Source: Larus michahellis
Taxonomy: Eukaryota > Chordata > Aves > Charadriiformes > Laridae
DNA length: 64,000 bases
Direction: 5' to 3'
Assembly (NCBI RefSeq): GCF_964199755.1
Contig: NC_133899.1
Span: 1,612,001-1,676,000, forward strand
Position numbers and translations under genes: made by a program
The notes under the pieces: model-generated
Told to the model about the DNA's origin: nothing
Seen by the model: the letters and a program-made list of their open reading frames with translations, nothing else
The model's database searches: none
Shown here: positions 32,204-44,053 of the stretch, one piece after another
Layout of the letters: the number at the start of each line of letters is the position of its first letter
Numbering within the stretch: position 1 is the first letter of the stretch

Positions 32204-32534
32204 GTGGGGACACGGCGGCGCGCAGAGGCGCGGAGGGGGAGCACGCATTTTGGGGTGAGCACTGTGCTGGGAGGAACAATACCAAAAGTTGTCTGAAATG
32301 GTAATTTCCGTTTCCCATTTCATCATCCCTGGGTAGGCGTTAGCCCTGCGTGTGTGTGCGCAGAGGATGGAGCTGAACCGAGCTGCCGCCAGCCAGCCTG
32401 GCTGATCCGCGTTTATTTATTTATTTTCTAGTTTAATCTTTAAATTGCTTGGTGTTTTTTTTCCTCCTCGGAGAAGCCTTTGTGTGCCGGAGAGGGGCTG
32501 CTGGACACCTTTACCCCTTAGCAAAGAAAGGAAG

Positions 32535-32563
32535 AAAAAAAAAAAATAAAAAAAAAAAAAAAA
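32535..32563 (+). repeat. Poly-A tract
   Basis: A12, one T, then A16. No retroposon body was recognised next to it. Confidence 0.9.
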
Positions 32564-32883
32564 GAATCCCAACCCAAAACAGCTGCACTTCTGCAGTCCA
32601 GAATTAACCTCCCCCAGTCCGGTAGATTGATTGCATGTTTAGAAAGGCAAATCGCCGCCCCCCCCCTCCCACCCCCCTCTCTTCGAAAGGAGCTGGGATG
32701 AGCTGAGCCCTCGGTGCCCTCTGCCCTTTCCCAGAGAGAGCAGCTGTCCTGCGAGGGGGTGTGCGTGCGGATTGAAAATCGGCCTGTTCATTGAGGCACA
32801 AGAGTCGGTGTGTTTACGGATTGGCTTCTACTCTAAGCTTGGAGATCTGTTTTGATATCCAGTTGCAGGAAAGGGTTCCTCCT

Positions 32884-32908
32884 CCCCCCCTTCCCCCCCC
32901 CCCCCCCC
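32884..32908 (+). repeat. Poly-C tract
   Basis: C7, TT, then C16. Confidence 0.9.
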
Positions 32909-34486
32909 TTGGTTTTGTACACAAAGTACTCTCTTACCACTGGGGACACGGCCCTATAGGCAGAGAACAAATTCCAGGCAGCTCTTGAAGCAAAATTCTC
33001 TCCTGAGATGGTTTCTGAAATTGGGTATAGACTTCTTTTTTTTTTTAATACCTTGTGCAGGCAAAGGTATTTAGCTGAAAACATTTTGCGAATGTAATGC
33101 TTTGTAGTGGCTGTGTGCTTTCTCGAAATGCTGGAATTTGTATAAACGTAAGGAACTTGAATTTAAATGCATTTTTTCCTTTTTTCTTGGTTGTTCATAA
33201 AATAGAACATTTTTATGTAATCACTCCAATTATTTTCTTTTTCTGGGGGAAAAAAACACTCCATGGAGTCATGGAGAGGGAAAAGGAGATTAACTCTCGC
33301 GTGTTTTCAAATGGCATTGATACATTCTTTTGTGTGTGCTCTACCAGGAACTAAATATTTGACTTGATTAACTTAAAAAGAAAAAGCTGGCGTTTTTACA
33401 AAATGGATTTACTGGCAGATTAAAGGTGCATATTGGAGCACTTTTAAATGGTTGTGGTGGCGTGCGGTAGCGGGGTTTTAAATGCGTCGTGGAGCGAGAC
33501 CTACAGTGACTTCTCTGTCTCGGCAGGGGAAACTCTTAGGCACCTCGTTTCATTAATGCCTGTGAAATGTCGCCGCTGAAGCTGCGTGACCTGTTTTCGT
33601 TCCGTGGGAAGCGCTCCTCAGTGGAAGATCTCGCTCTGAGGGGTGCTCTGTGCCTGCGTGGGTCCATGCTGGGGGCTCTGGTCGAGCTGCTCCTACAGCA
33701 CAGTTGCCCTCACAGCCTTGGGGGTGTTTGTCGCCAAAGCACAGCCTTGTCTGCACTACTGTGTCCATCCTGGCGGCTGCTCTTGCTTAGGTGTGTCTGG
33801 GGCTTGTGGAGCTCAGCTCTTTTTTTTTTTTTTAATGCAGAGATGCTCCGGGTCTCTTTCGTTCTAGCAGAACTTGTCAGTCCGAAAGGAGGTAGCGCAA
33901 GAAGGTATAAAACTTGCCAGGGCACATCTTGTCTGTGTCCTCCCTGGAAAAGGGCGGTCTGGGCTCCAGTGGGGTTTGCTGTGAACCTGTATAGTTAGGC
34001 TAGCTGGGACTTGCATCACCTCCAGACTTGTCTGAGTAAGTGGTGGGGGTTTGGTTTGCGAAATTCGGAGCAGGCTGAGTTGCCCATACAGCAAAAGACA
34101 CATGGGAGTCTGGAGTGCATAGGAGCCCTTCGCTTTCTGCTCGCCAACTTGATCAGTTCCCAACTATTTTTTATTTTTTGCTTGTTTCTGTTCTAAATAG
34201 TGATTATAGGAGCCCTGGTCGTGTAAGCATTAGTGGCTTTGACAGGCTGGAAACTGGAGATGTTACGTTTAGTGTTTCACGATTGGTTTTACTGTTCAGT
34301 TCCGTTTCTGCTTTTAAAAATGAACTCTTGTCTGCATCTCCATTTCATAAAAACGTGGCTTAGGGTGAATTGATTCTTTTTTATGTGCTGCTTCTTGTTT
34401 TTATGGTGTTGTAATAGCATTTTCTCAGACTTAAGCATACAGATTGTCCAAAATGAATGTTGGTTTTGGATAGGGGAAGAAAACTC

Positions 34487-34530
34487 AAAAAAAAAAAACA
34501 AACGCAAAAACAAAACCAAACCCAAAAAAC
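34487..34530 (+). repeat. A/C-rich simple sequence
   Basis: An A-run followed by ACAAACGC/AAAACC units, the same texture as the tract at 4667-4706. Confidence 0.7.
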
Positions 34531-37500
34531 CTTCCAGCAAAGTGCTGGCCTTCACTTCTTCCTTCGTGTGTGGGAGGCAACCTGTTAAGATTAGTTTATT
34601 TTCTGCTCGTGTTTTAATTGACTAAGTCCCCAAAAATGCTTCTAAACAAAACGAAGCGTATCACAGTGTCGCGCAGCGTTCTTCTGCTGTTCAGTAGAGC
34701 AGACAAATGTATTTCTCTAGGGTCAGTGAAGACTAGTCGTGTTAATCAATACTGTACCAGCAGTGTTCCCTTTTCAGTAAACCAGATGGACTACTTACAA
34801 CTGGGGGTGATTATTTTAACAGTGTAATTGTAACATGGCTGCACGATGACAGTGTTTCCTGCAGATACTTCAAAGGAAGGTTCCTGACAAGTATATCTTT
34901 ACTGCTTTTAATCTATACTCTTTGTCTTTATGTTGTGGCTTTTGGACATATGTTTGAAGTACTAAGATTTATTTTTTTTTAACCTCCTGCTTTTCTATAC
35001 GTTAAAAGAAGGCAGTACTCTATAAATAATAAAGTGTCTCGAGGATGGGAATAAAACTGGGATTAATTGCTTTTGGGGGGCTCCCACGGTGGTGTGTTGG
35101 TTTCAGTTAGTTTTAGATCCACGCAGTGACTAAGGGAAAACTAGGAAGAGCTTTAGGTTACTGTGAGGAACCAGCAGTATTTTTTTGAAATAGAGCTTGA
35201 ATCTTCTATGATTGTGCATGTGGCTTTGTTTTGGGGAAAATATTTTCTGTGCTGACTTGAGTCTTGACTGGGACGGTCTAATTACTTGGTGAAGGAACCC
35301 TTCTCCGAGGGAAGGAAATGCACAGGACTGGAGCTGGTTAATTACATTTTGTAAAATTAGTGAGTGACGGCTTTCTTAGGAGGTTAGCCCCTCGTCCTCC
35401 CTCTGTGTGCAGTACCTGAATTTCAGGCTTGACAGTCTGCCTTATGGATTGAAATTCTTCCTCGGTATTAAGATTTAATGGTGGTAGATACATAGCAAGT
35501 AGTGACAGGTACCGCTGCTTTTCAGTACAGCAAAGGCAATAATGCTTGGAAATGTTTACATGGTGGTTGTTATTCTAATCGTATTTCCTTGACGAGGCTC
35601 TAGTAAAGGTGGCTTGTCTGCTCCCTCCATTGCGTGTGAGAATGGTATTTCAGTTGTAAAAGGCTGGGGAGAGAAACCGGTGTCTCCATAGCAAAGATTT
35701 TAATGTTTCATGATAAACTCGCATATATTTTTACCCCATCTAATTTAAAACAGTCTGCACGACACTTTACGGGAATGATTTGTATGCAGCTTTTAAATAT
35801 TTTTCTCTTTCCTGCAAGAGAAATCAGCGGCACGGAGCTGGTTTTTCTGAGGGTGCAGAGTGCCGGGATCCTCAGCCAAGCGCTATGTAATTTGTATGCC
35901 ACTGATGCGCGGTCATAAAAAATACTCGCATAAATGTTAAAAGAAAGCTTGTGTAGTCAATTATTTGAAATCACAAGCATCTGAAACAGTATGGGTTTGT
36001 GCAGCTATAGCCTTAATAAAGTATGGTTGGGCAAAATGCTGTCTTTGGTGTCCTGCTGCGAAGGGGGGTAGGAAGCTGTCCGCACCTGTGGTCTGGAGGC
36101 TGGTTTTGAGTGTATTTGACTGTATCTGGAATTTTTAAGCTTTCCCGCGTGAGAACTGGTGTTTTCTGGTGTATTTTTCTTGTGCAGTTGTTGGGTATTT
36201 AAAAATCTTAATTTGTCAGAGCCTGGGTGGTGGTGGTGCTAGCTTCATCCGTGGCTAGTTGTAGGTGATGCCAATTTGTAATCCTTTACAAGTGTATTTA
36301 AAAAAATAAAAGAAGCTTAAATGCTCATAGCAGTGAAAAATCTGTTCAGTGTGTAGCGTGTGCGTGAAGAAAGCAGGCACACACGTTGGTCTGCGTAGTC
36401 TCTGTCAGCTGAGCCGAGGGCTTTTAAAAATCTGCTCTAATTTTTATGCTGTATGTGGAATGGCTAATCCCATAAAAGCCTCGCACCTTTTGACAGATGA
36501 AACGCTGCTGTTCTTAACTTATTTGAGCAAAATATTTTTATAGATGGTATTAGCTCTGTGGCTCCAAGGGTAATGCAGTCCTTACACGAGAAAGATCTTG
36601 CTTTGATCTGACAGCTTTCAAGATCCATTTCCAATCACTGAGTTCCATTAACTCTGTTTATAATGGTGCCCTCAGACTTTTTTCTGTTTATGTGACTCTT
36701 TAGGGTGTTAACATTTCTGCGTATATGAGTTCTCTTTAATAAACTGAAGGAGTAATTGGGGTCAGAAAAGGAAATAATCCTGTTAGAAGGCGCAGTTAAT
36801 TATATCAGGTATTTTGGGCTCGGAAATTCTTCCTCTTGATTCTTTAATGTTTTCTCCAAACTGTAGGATGTAGAGATGTTACCAGATTGCCACCAAAATA
36901 GGACAGTGGGGCAGGGTGGTGTCCGTACAGTTAATTTTGGGAATGTGAAACGAACGCGACTGCAGGTTTGCTGGCCGTGAGGGTCACAGGGGAGGGGAGG
37001 CTTCCCCGGCGAGCTGCCTCTTGCCTCTTCTGCCTTGTCACAGCCTTCAGCATGATCTACGTGGTCCTGTGACCATCGAGGGCGATGCGGGAGCCCTGTC
37101 GCTGTGCAGGAGCTGGGGCAGGCCATGGAACCGCCTGCGTCTTGCCAGACCTCATGTAAGAGACACCATCCCGGGTTTTCCTGCCCCTCTCAGTTCTGGT
37201 AGTGAAAAGACGTGAGCTGCTAAAGAGGACTTCTGAAACCTGCGTGTCTTATAGTTAATTTTCATTTTCTTCGTCGCGTGAATAAGTTCCGCTCGTTGCG
37301 GTGTAGCTGTTGTGAGCAGAGGCTGAAATTGCAGTCTGCAGAGGTCAGGGAATTGGGAGATGCTACCCCAAAGTAAACAGAAAGCGTGCAGTAGTCCTTA
37401 GTGTTGCGGGGTAGCAGTGACGGAGAGTGAATTGCTGTTGTAGCCAGAAGAAAGTGATGGTTTTTTTCTAGGTCAGGGTTGAAGGCACTGTCAGGGTGGT

Positions 37501-40500
37501 GATGTGAAGCATATATTACTGTCTGCATTGTCCCTGCCATATGGATGTGTGCAGTACTGCCCTTGGCATTCATGCATTGAATTATTTATCCTCTAAAAAT
37601 CTGTAGGCAGCCTTTCTTCCCCTGTCTCTAAGAAAACCAAACTTATCTGACAAGCATTTTTAAAATAAATCTTCCACTGTAAATTATTGTAGTGGCAGGA
37701 GCAAGCCATTGATTGTATATTTGGTTTACTAATAGAAACACAAGGTTACAACATTCAATGTTTTGTGGAAACATTGGAATATTAATTCTGCTGTTAGGTG
37801 CCAGGGTGTTCATGCTGGCACTGGGTTCACATGTGAGTAAAATGCATGCCTGTTTCTCTAGCAACAAGATTTACAGGCTTTGAAAATGGGAAGGGTAGAA
37901 AACTTCTTAGTATGTGTAAAAAGAAGCTTTGTCTCGGGTAAGTACAGACGGAACTAATGTTTTTCTCGCGTATGAGCCGTGAGAAAGCGTCTCCTTTCCT
38001 CTTGCATTGCGTTGGATCTGCTCTGAGGAAAATGTTAAGATGGTCCTTGTTTTGAGTGGTAGGCTTCAGGTCCTCAGCCGCGGACATCGGTGTCTGGAGA
38101 GTGTCACGGTCGGGTGGTTAAATGGCTGTGGGTAATCAGGGGAGGGAGGGGAAGCAAACACTGGAGGAAGCTGGCTCTGTAATTTTTTTTTTTAAGAGAG
38201 TGACAGCTTTGCGGTATAGAAAAGGTCTAAAGCAATTTACCTTTAGAGCAGCATAAAGCTGCTAAAATTGAATCACAGGCGTGGCAAAGCAGGGAGATGT
38301 TACCCTCTTAAAAAATTCACCACAATCCCAGAGGCAGCCTGTCCCTGAAGGCTTGACAGCCTGTGCAGCAAGAGGCTGAAGGGCTCGGTTTTGAAAGTAC
38401 TGTGCTGCTTGGAGTATCTTGATGTGAAATGAAAGTACGTGTAATTTGTAACTCCTAAAAAATACATTCAGTAGCTTTAAAGGAAAATAAGGTGAACGGA
38501 AACTTCATTACTAAGTATAAAATGCTTAACTGCAGTTCCTGGTGCATCTTCGTTTTAAATAAAGCACACATGAAAGTGCTCCCCTCCCCCTGAGCGCAGA
38601 GCCTTATCAGCTTATCTGGGCAGGAGTTCAGAGCCATAAAAACTATATCCTGCTTACACCTTCCAGCCTATCCTATGACCTGCTCTGTGTAAACAAGTTG
38701 TACCAGGAGCTCCAAATTACTAGTAAGTAGCTGGGTTCTCTACAGGCCGGTTAGGTCCAGGAGGAGCCAAGATAAAGTTCCAAGAAGTTCTCCGTTGGGA
38801 ATGGTCTCCTGATAGCTGCCTTCTGCAGGGAGGAGGTAACAGATCTGGTATCCTGCTGACTGTGGCAGTGACCGTATCCTACGAAAAGCAGTAATCTTTT
38901 GGGTAGACTTTACACTTTCGGTCTGTGTTTTCCACGTTAAGCAGGATGGTGGCTGTTGCAGATTGTGAAATGTCAGCGTTGTCGTAACAACACACACCGC
39001 TTGCAGCACTGACTGTCGTTCTGCCGTTGCGTCAGGTCCTGGATGGACTGAAGATGTAAGCCTATTTATAAAGTACTGCTGTAGTTATATCTTTAGATAG
39101 ATGGATGAGATTAGCCGTGCCGATGCTGGGAAGAGATATAGGTAGATGCGGGGAAGGGGTGTGTGTGTGGAAACAAACATCCTGCTCATGGCTGTGCTAT
39201 GGTTGTTTAAATACCACTGGGTGAGCTGGTGCTCTAGTTACAGTGTTTGGCTGCTTCCCATAGCTTGCTGTCTCCTTGGTTTCATCTTGCAGCTCAGCAC
39301 CGGCTGCGTGTTGGATAAATGCACAGCCACATTTATCCGAACTAAACCGTGGGTCTGTAATGAGCAAGCCTGGGTGTGTTTTGTGTGTAAAACTTTACCT
39401 TTCTGAGCAGTCCAAGAGTTGAGTGCACTAGCTGGGTTGGAAGATGAAAGCCTGTTCTCCTTGAACGTTGACCTTTTTATTCCAACTTGTGTGGTTTCGT
39501 CCTACCGACTCAGAAGGGACACGTGCGAATACACTGGTTTTGAAAACAAGAATAGCTGATAACTGCTGTATCTTCTCTGGTCTCCTTCCTTGCTGTAGCC
39601 TCTTGGCACACGTCAGGATGCTGCGCGATGGCTGTCGTGGTCTCTGATCTGTTCATCCCTCTCCACTTTGCCAGCAGCCCAGAAGGCTTTTGGCTTTCTG
39701 ACCGGGATCTGAGGTGCCCTGCATTACTCAGAGCTGCTCTCTGTTGCGGGTGATGGTAGCAAATTAAATCGACTTCCCCTGTGATCAGCACTGGTACTGG
39801 GCTGTTAAACTTGTTCTGTGGCGAGAGCCGAATTGCCTTTGAGTTAGCCTTCGTCCCGGGGAGAAGAGATTAGACGAGAAGTCAACTTCGTGGCTTTTTC
39901 CTGGTGTGCTGCGTAGTGCTCCTTAATTAAAGCTACAGGTTGTAGTCTTAAAATGCTGAATTTACTTCTGCAGTCTGTTCTGTCTACTAGCTTCCCCTAC
40001 TTCACCCACCATAATATTTCTTCTCCCTTCTGTCTGTCCCCCCTCCTCCTCCTTCCCGGGAGCCTCATCTGATGGAGGTTCTGCTCAGCTCTCTGCTCTT
40101 GCCTTGGTCCTCCTCATCCAGGATTCTTGTCTCTAATTTTAGCCTGCCTGCCTTTTGATGTTCCCTCCCGTCTGTTCCTGCCTTTCTCCTTTTCTCTGAG
40201 ATCATCCTGCATCTTCATCTCCCTCTCAAGATCTGGGCCTTGTTTTTGCGTGGTGGGAGGAAAGCGCTTGAAAATGGAGTGAAGCCGCAGTAGCATTGAG
40301 AGGTGAAAGGATCTGAGGGCATGGAGACTTCTTTCTGACAGGGATGAGAGTTTGGGGTGCTGGCAGCTTGAGTCTGCTGTTTTACGCCTGTTGTGCTTAC
40401 CATTAATAGCTCGTTAGCTTGTTGCCTCTTCTGCGTCACCGTCACCACCTATTGTCTCTGGTTAGATCAGCTCTTTGGATCTTTCTGTTTTATGAATTTG

Positions 40501-42945
40501 TCCTGTATTTGAATGATGGGTCTCTTTTCCACAGTGTTACCATAGTAGTTGTAGGCAGAATTTACTCTTAAGGAGCAGTGCAGGTAACTGAAATCTGCAA
40601 AAATCCTTCTGATAGTCTCTTCAGAGCTGTTATCTTGTCCATCTGGTGCTAATTCACTTGCTGCAGCTTGCAGTAGGGAAGGGTGCATGGGAGGTCTGCT
40701 GGCAGCGTTGCATGCTCAGTATTGCCTCGCAGCCTGGCTTTCCCCTGAACCTCCTGCCGTTTGCTAGGGCAGGGAAGCTGCAAAAGCTGCCTGCTTTCCT
40801 CTAGAATTTCACTTCATGTTAGCGTGTATTTGCTTACATTTACGGAGAAAATGACTTTTCTAATGCGGATGCATTTTGACGCGGTAAGCCAGTTCTCCGC
40901 AAAAGGATGGAGTGCACAACGGCAGAAAGCAGGGTACCCGACCCGATAGCTCTGGCATCCGGAAAGGCAGCTTGGCCTGGTGGGATTCGTCTGCTTGGAG
41001 ACTACTGGGGATGGTGTGTGTACACGTAATCTGATTTGTGCACAGAATATAAATACTGGCTGCTGCAGACATGCAGCCTGTGGTTTTAGAAGTTCTTTTG
41101 TGAAAACAGCATTCAGCCCCTCCACCACTGCAGCAAGGAGCTTCACTAGAAACACAATTCTAGCAATTAGTGAAGGTTTTAAAAAGGAACCTAGCAACTG
41201 CTGCTGTAGTTCGGTTTGCAGATATTATTTTTTTTTAGTCTGAGATTTGTAGCTGTTTTCTTTGCGTTGTGTGGAGATTGTCTGGACGTCGCTGTGGAGG
41301 GAATAGTGGTTGTGCTGAGATCAGTGACTAAATGAGTTGAGATGATAATGGTGATGCTACTGTGGGCTCTGCAGCAAGCGATCCTCGGGGAAAGTGGAGC
41401 ATGACTGGAATATATTTGGTGGCATGTGAATTTGGTGTTTGTGGGTAACCTGAGCTCACCTCTAAAGAGTTTTGTTACCCGGTTACTTTCTGACCTAACT
41501 TGCTTTTGTCAACAGTCGCACCGAATGATTAACAAATGATGCTTTCCATGAGCGTGGTTATGTAAAACGTTAATAGGCTGTGTTTTTTCACATCAGCTTT
41601 ATAACATGCGCTGGGCTTTAAGTCGGAACTTCAAAGAAGGTAGTTTGCTTTATGGTTGAACCTATGAGCAGTTTTATGTGCAGGGTGGAGTGAACTTGTG
41701 GAGAATATTGCAGTTTTCCCACTGTCATAAAAAGTTATGATCCTCATGATTCAAGTATTGTTCTGTAGGTGGAGGCAAGAGACAGATGCAGAGGTCAGTG
41801 GGAGCGTGTACGGAGTGAGCTCAGATGTGCCAGTGGAGTGAATGGTGTCTTCTGTGTTCCCAGCACACTGAAACGGGTTCAAATAGTGCCTTGTGCTCTT
41901 TCTGGGTCTTCCTAAGAAACCTGCACCTGTGTTACTCGCGGAACAGGCAGACCATTTCCATGGGAAAGGAACTTGGCAGGGGGAACCGTGAAACGCGGCT
42001 GAGAAGAGTGCTTTTTTCTAATGCAGTATTTTAAACCGTTCTTAAAACGTGGCGCTTCAGAGTGGAAAAGAGACTGTAAGTCAGTTTATAACCTACTTTC
42101 TTTCTTTGGGCTTTTCTTTGGGGTACGAGCCAAGCGAGTTAAAAAAAAATAAGTAAGTGGCTGCCTCTGGAATGAGCCTTATTCCAATTAACTTCACTCC
42201 TGCTTCAGAAGATATTTAAAAACTGAGATATATTACCTAAAAAAAGGACTGTTTAGGCTAAATGATCATGGTTGGGACAACCTTTTAAAGCATTAAGTGC
42301 GGGCTTTTGTAAAAGTATCTGACAACGGGTTCTCATTGACCTGTGCTGCTTTTAAACCGTGGTGAGGTGCAAGACTCTTCCAGCTGTAGAGTCAATGTCG
42401 CAAATTCCGAGGTATAAAACACTTTTCAGCTTTCAATAGGTAAGCTATAGCTGATGAAAATAAGTCACTATTCCAGTTTCAGTCAGAACTCTATAAATAT
42501 TCTGAGTGACTTAGCCTCTCGTTTAAAACATTTTCTCCTGGGATGAGGAGGTATAAATGTGCTCTTTGTTTGCAGCCAAGAAAATTAAAGGATCACAACA
42601 CTCAAAAACGTACACGTTAGATCTTCTGAAAAACTGTTTCTTAAAGAATGTATACTATATCTAAATGTGCAAATACCTTTTTCTAAGATGGTTTGTTTTC
42701 TGTTCTGTTAGCTTGAAGAATTTTATTCTGAATACATTAAAACTTGAAAAAAAAAAAAGACTATGATCCTTATCTTTGGATGATCCATTAGCTGTTATAG
42801 CCTGCCTTTTATTTATTTTTGTAAACACATGTGTGAATGTAAACATTTTATCCAGAATGGCCTTGCAAATGTTCCTGCATTAACATATATTGTCATGGAG
42901 AATAATTTTCATTTAACTGTAATTTGCTTTATATTTTCCTCCCTG

Positions 42946-42959
42946 GTTGCCATAGAAAC
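42946..42959. promoter_or_regulatory. X-box-like RFX motif in the intron
   Basis: GTTGCCATAGAAAC has one perfect and one near-perfect half-site. It is flanked by AT-rich sequence with TAAT and CATGATTATTTGC-type motifs, a texture seen in enhancers. Confidence 0.35.
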
Positions 42960-44023
42960 GCGGACCGATGTGGCAGTGACTACTCACAGGAGCTAGGTTA
43001 TGCATTGCCTTTATAATGGACCTCTGTTAATCATGCTGCAGTTTTCACTGACGGAACCATGATTATTTGCAGGAGGCACTTTATTTATATAAACTGTAAG
43101 ATGCCTGTGGTACCTCGGCTTAATATTCAGAGTTATCAAGGGTGTTCTTCTGTTCTGCAGAAGTTGTGTCATAAGAAGTGCCAATGTATTATGATGATTG
43201 TGGAATTGATATATAGTTACTTAAATTTAATGTCAGTTAGACTTCATTTTCAATTTTCATTTCATTTACTGTAATAGCCTAACTAGTAATGCTCTTTCCT
43301 ATGGTTCAGCGTAAGATCTTAAACGTTTGAAATACAGCAATGAAACATTTGTTATCCTTGTCTGTGCATAAAAAGTTGACTTGCTTTTCATAATAATGTG
43401 TCCGTGCCTTTACGGTGGGGGTTGCAGCTCGACAAACACCTTCTCTTCCACCCTAAGCCTGGCATCGAAGAACAGTGAGCTTTGTCTATCAGTGATACCA
43501 AAGCACTTAAGCATGCTTTAGAAGGAAAAAAATGATGCCTTTTGGCTAAAAGCAGGTAGAAAGGGGGTGAGGATGGATTTTCAGTTGCATTTGTTGCCTC
43601 TCTGCGAATTTGGGGTCTGTCTTGCACCTCTCATTTTTGGCCTCCGTGTCTGCCGTGTGCCATGGCTGCTGTTCTTCTGAACTGTGCCCACATTTCCCTC
43701 TGATTTACTTCCACTCCTGAACCCCTGGGCTCAGAAAATGCAGATGTGAGTGTTGCGTATGTCCGCCGCAGCTGGCGGTGGGAAGCTGATTTTACGGCTG
43801 AAGATAGTGGGGCCGTCCCAAGGCGGAGGTGATTTAGGGCTTCAGATACTGCCCCTGCGTTACAGTACACGCCACGGCGTGGTGGTGGGCTTTGTCCTCA
43901 GCTGGATGGGGCTGGGGGCTCTGGTGGATCCCGTAAGCATGTAGGAGTGGGTGCTTTCTTTTCTTTACTGTCACTTCAAGGGTGAAGTACAACATGATCT
44001 CCAGGAGTATCTGCGCTCCGATG

Positions 44024-44053
44024 CCTGACATTTTAGGACCTGACATTTTAGGA
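44024..44053. repeat. Perfect 15-base tandem duplication
   Basis: CCTGACATTTTAGGA occurs twice in direct succession without mismatch, so the duplication is recent. Confidence 0.9.

Larger units (their letters stand above)
31661..32600 (+). other. G-rich 5' end of the inferred ANKRD11 intron 1
   Basis: Directly after the donor, the plus strand becomes extremely G-rich up to about 32150, with many runs of four or more G. This is followed by C14/T13 and A-rich tracts. The frames that stay open across it on either strand are compositional artefacts. The strand asymmetry starts at the exon/intron boundary. Confidence 0.7.
32601..42800 (+). other. Inferred ANKRD11 intron 1, first part
   Basis: About 10 kb without a recognisable exon, RNA gene or dated repeat. 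It has homopolymer tracts near 32.9 kb, an A/C-rich tract at 34487-34530 and a pyrimidine-rich stretch at about 39985-40190. Short ORFs occur in all frames at the density expected by chance. Confidence 0.7.

Noticed and set aside
31115..32326. Open frames of 100-247 codons on both strands around the second CpG island
   Set aside because: Compositional artefacts of GC-rich and homopolymer sequence. They run across the splice donor and poly-G/poly-C tracts, and no domain is recognisable.
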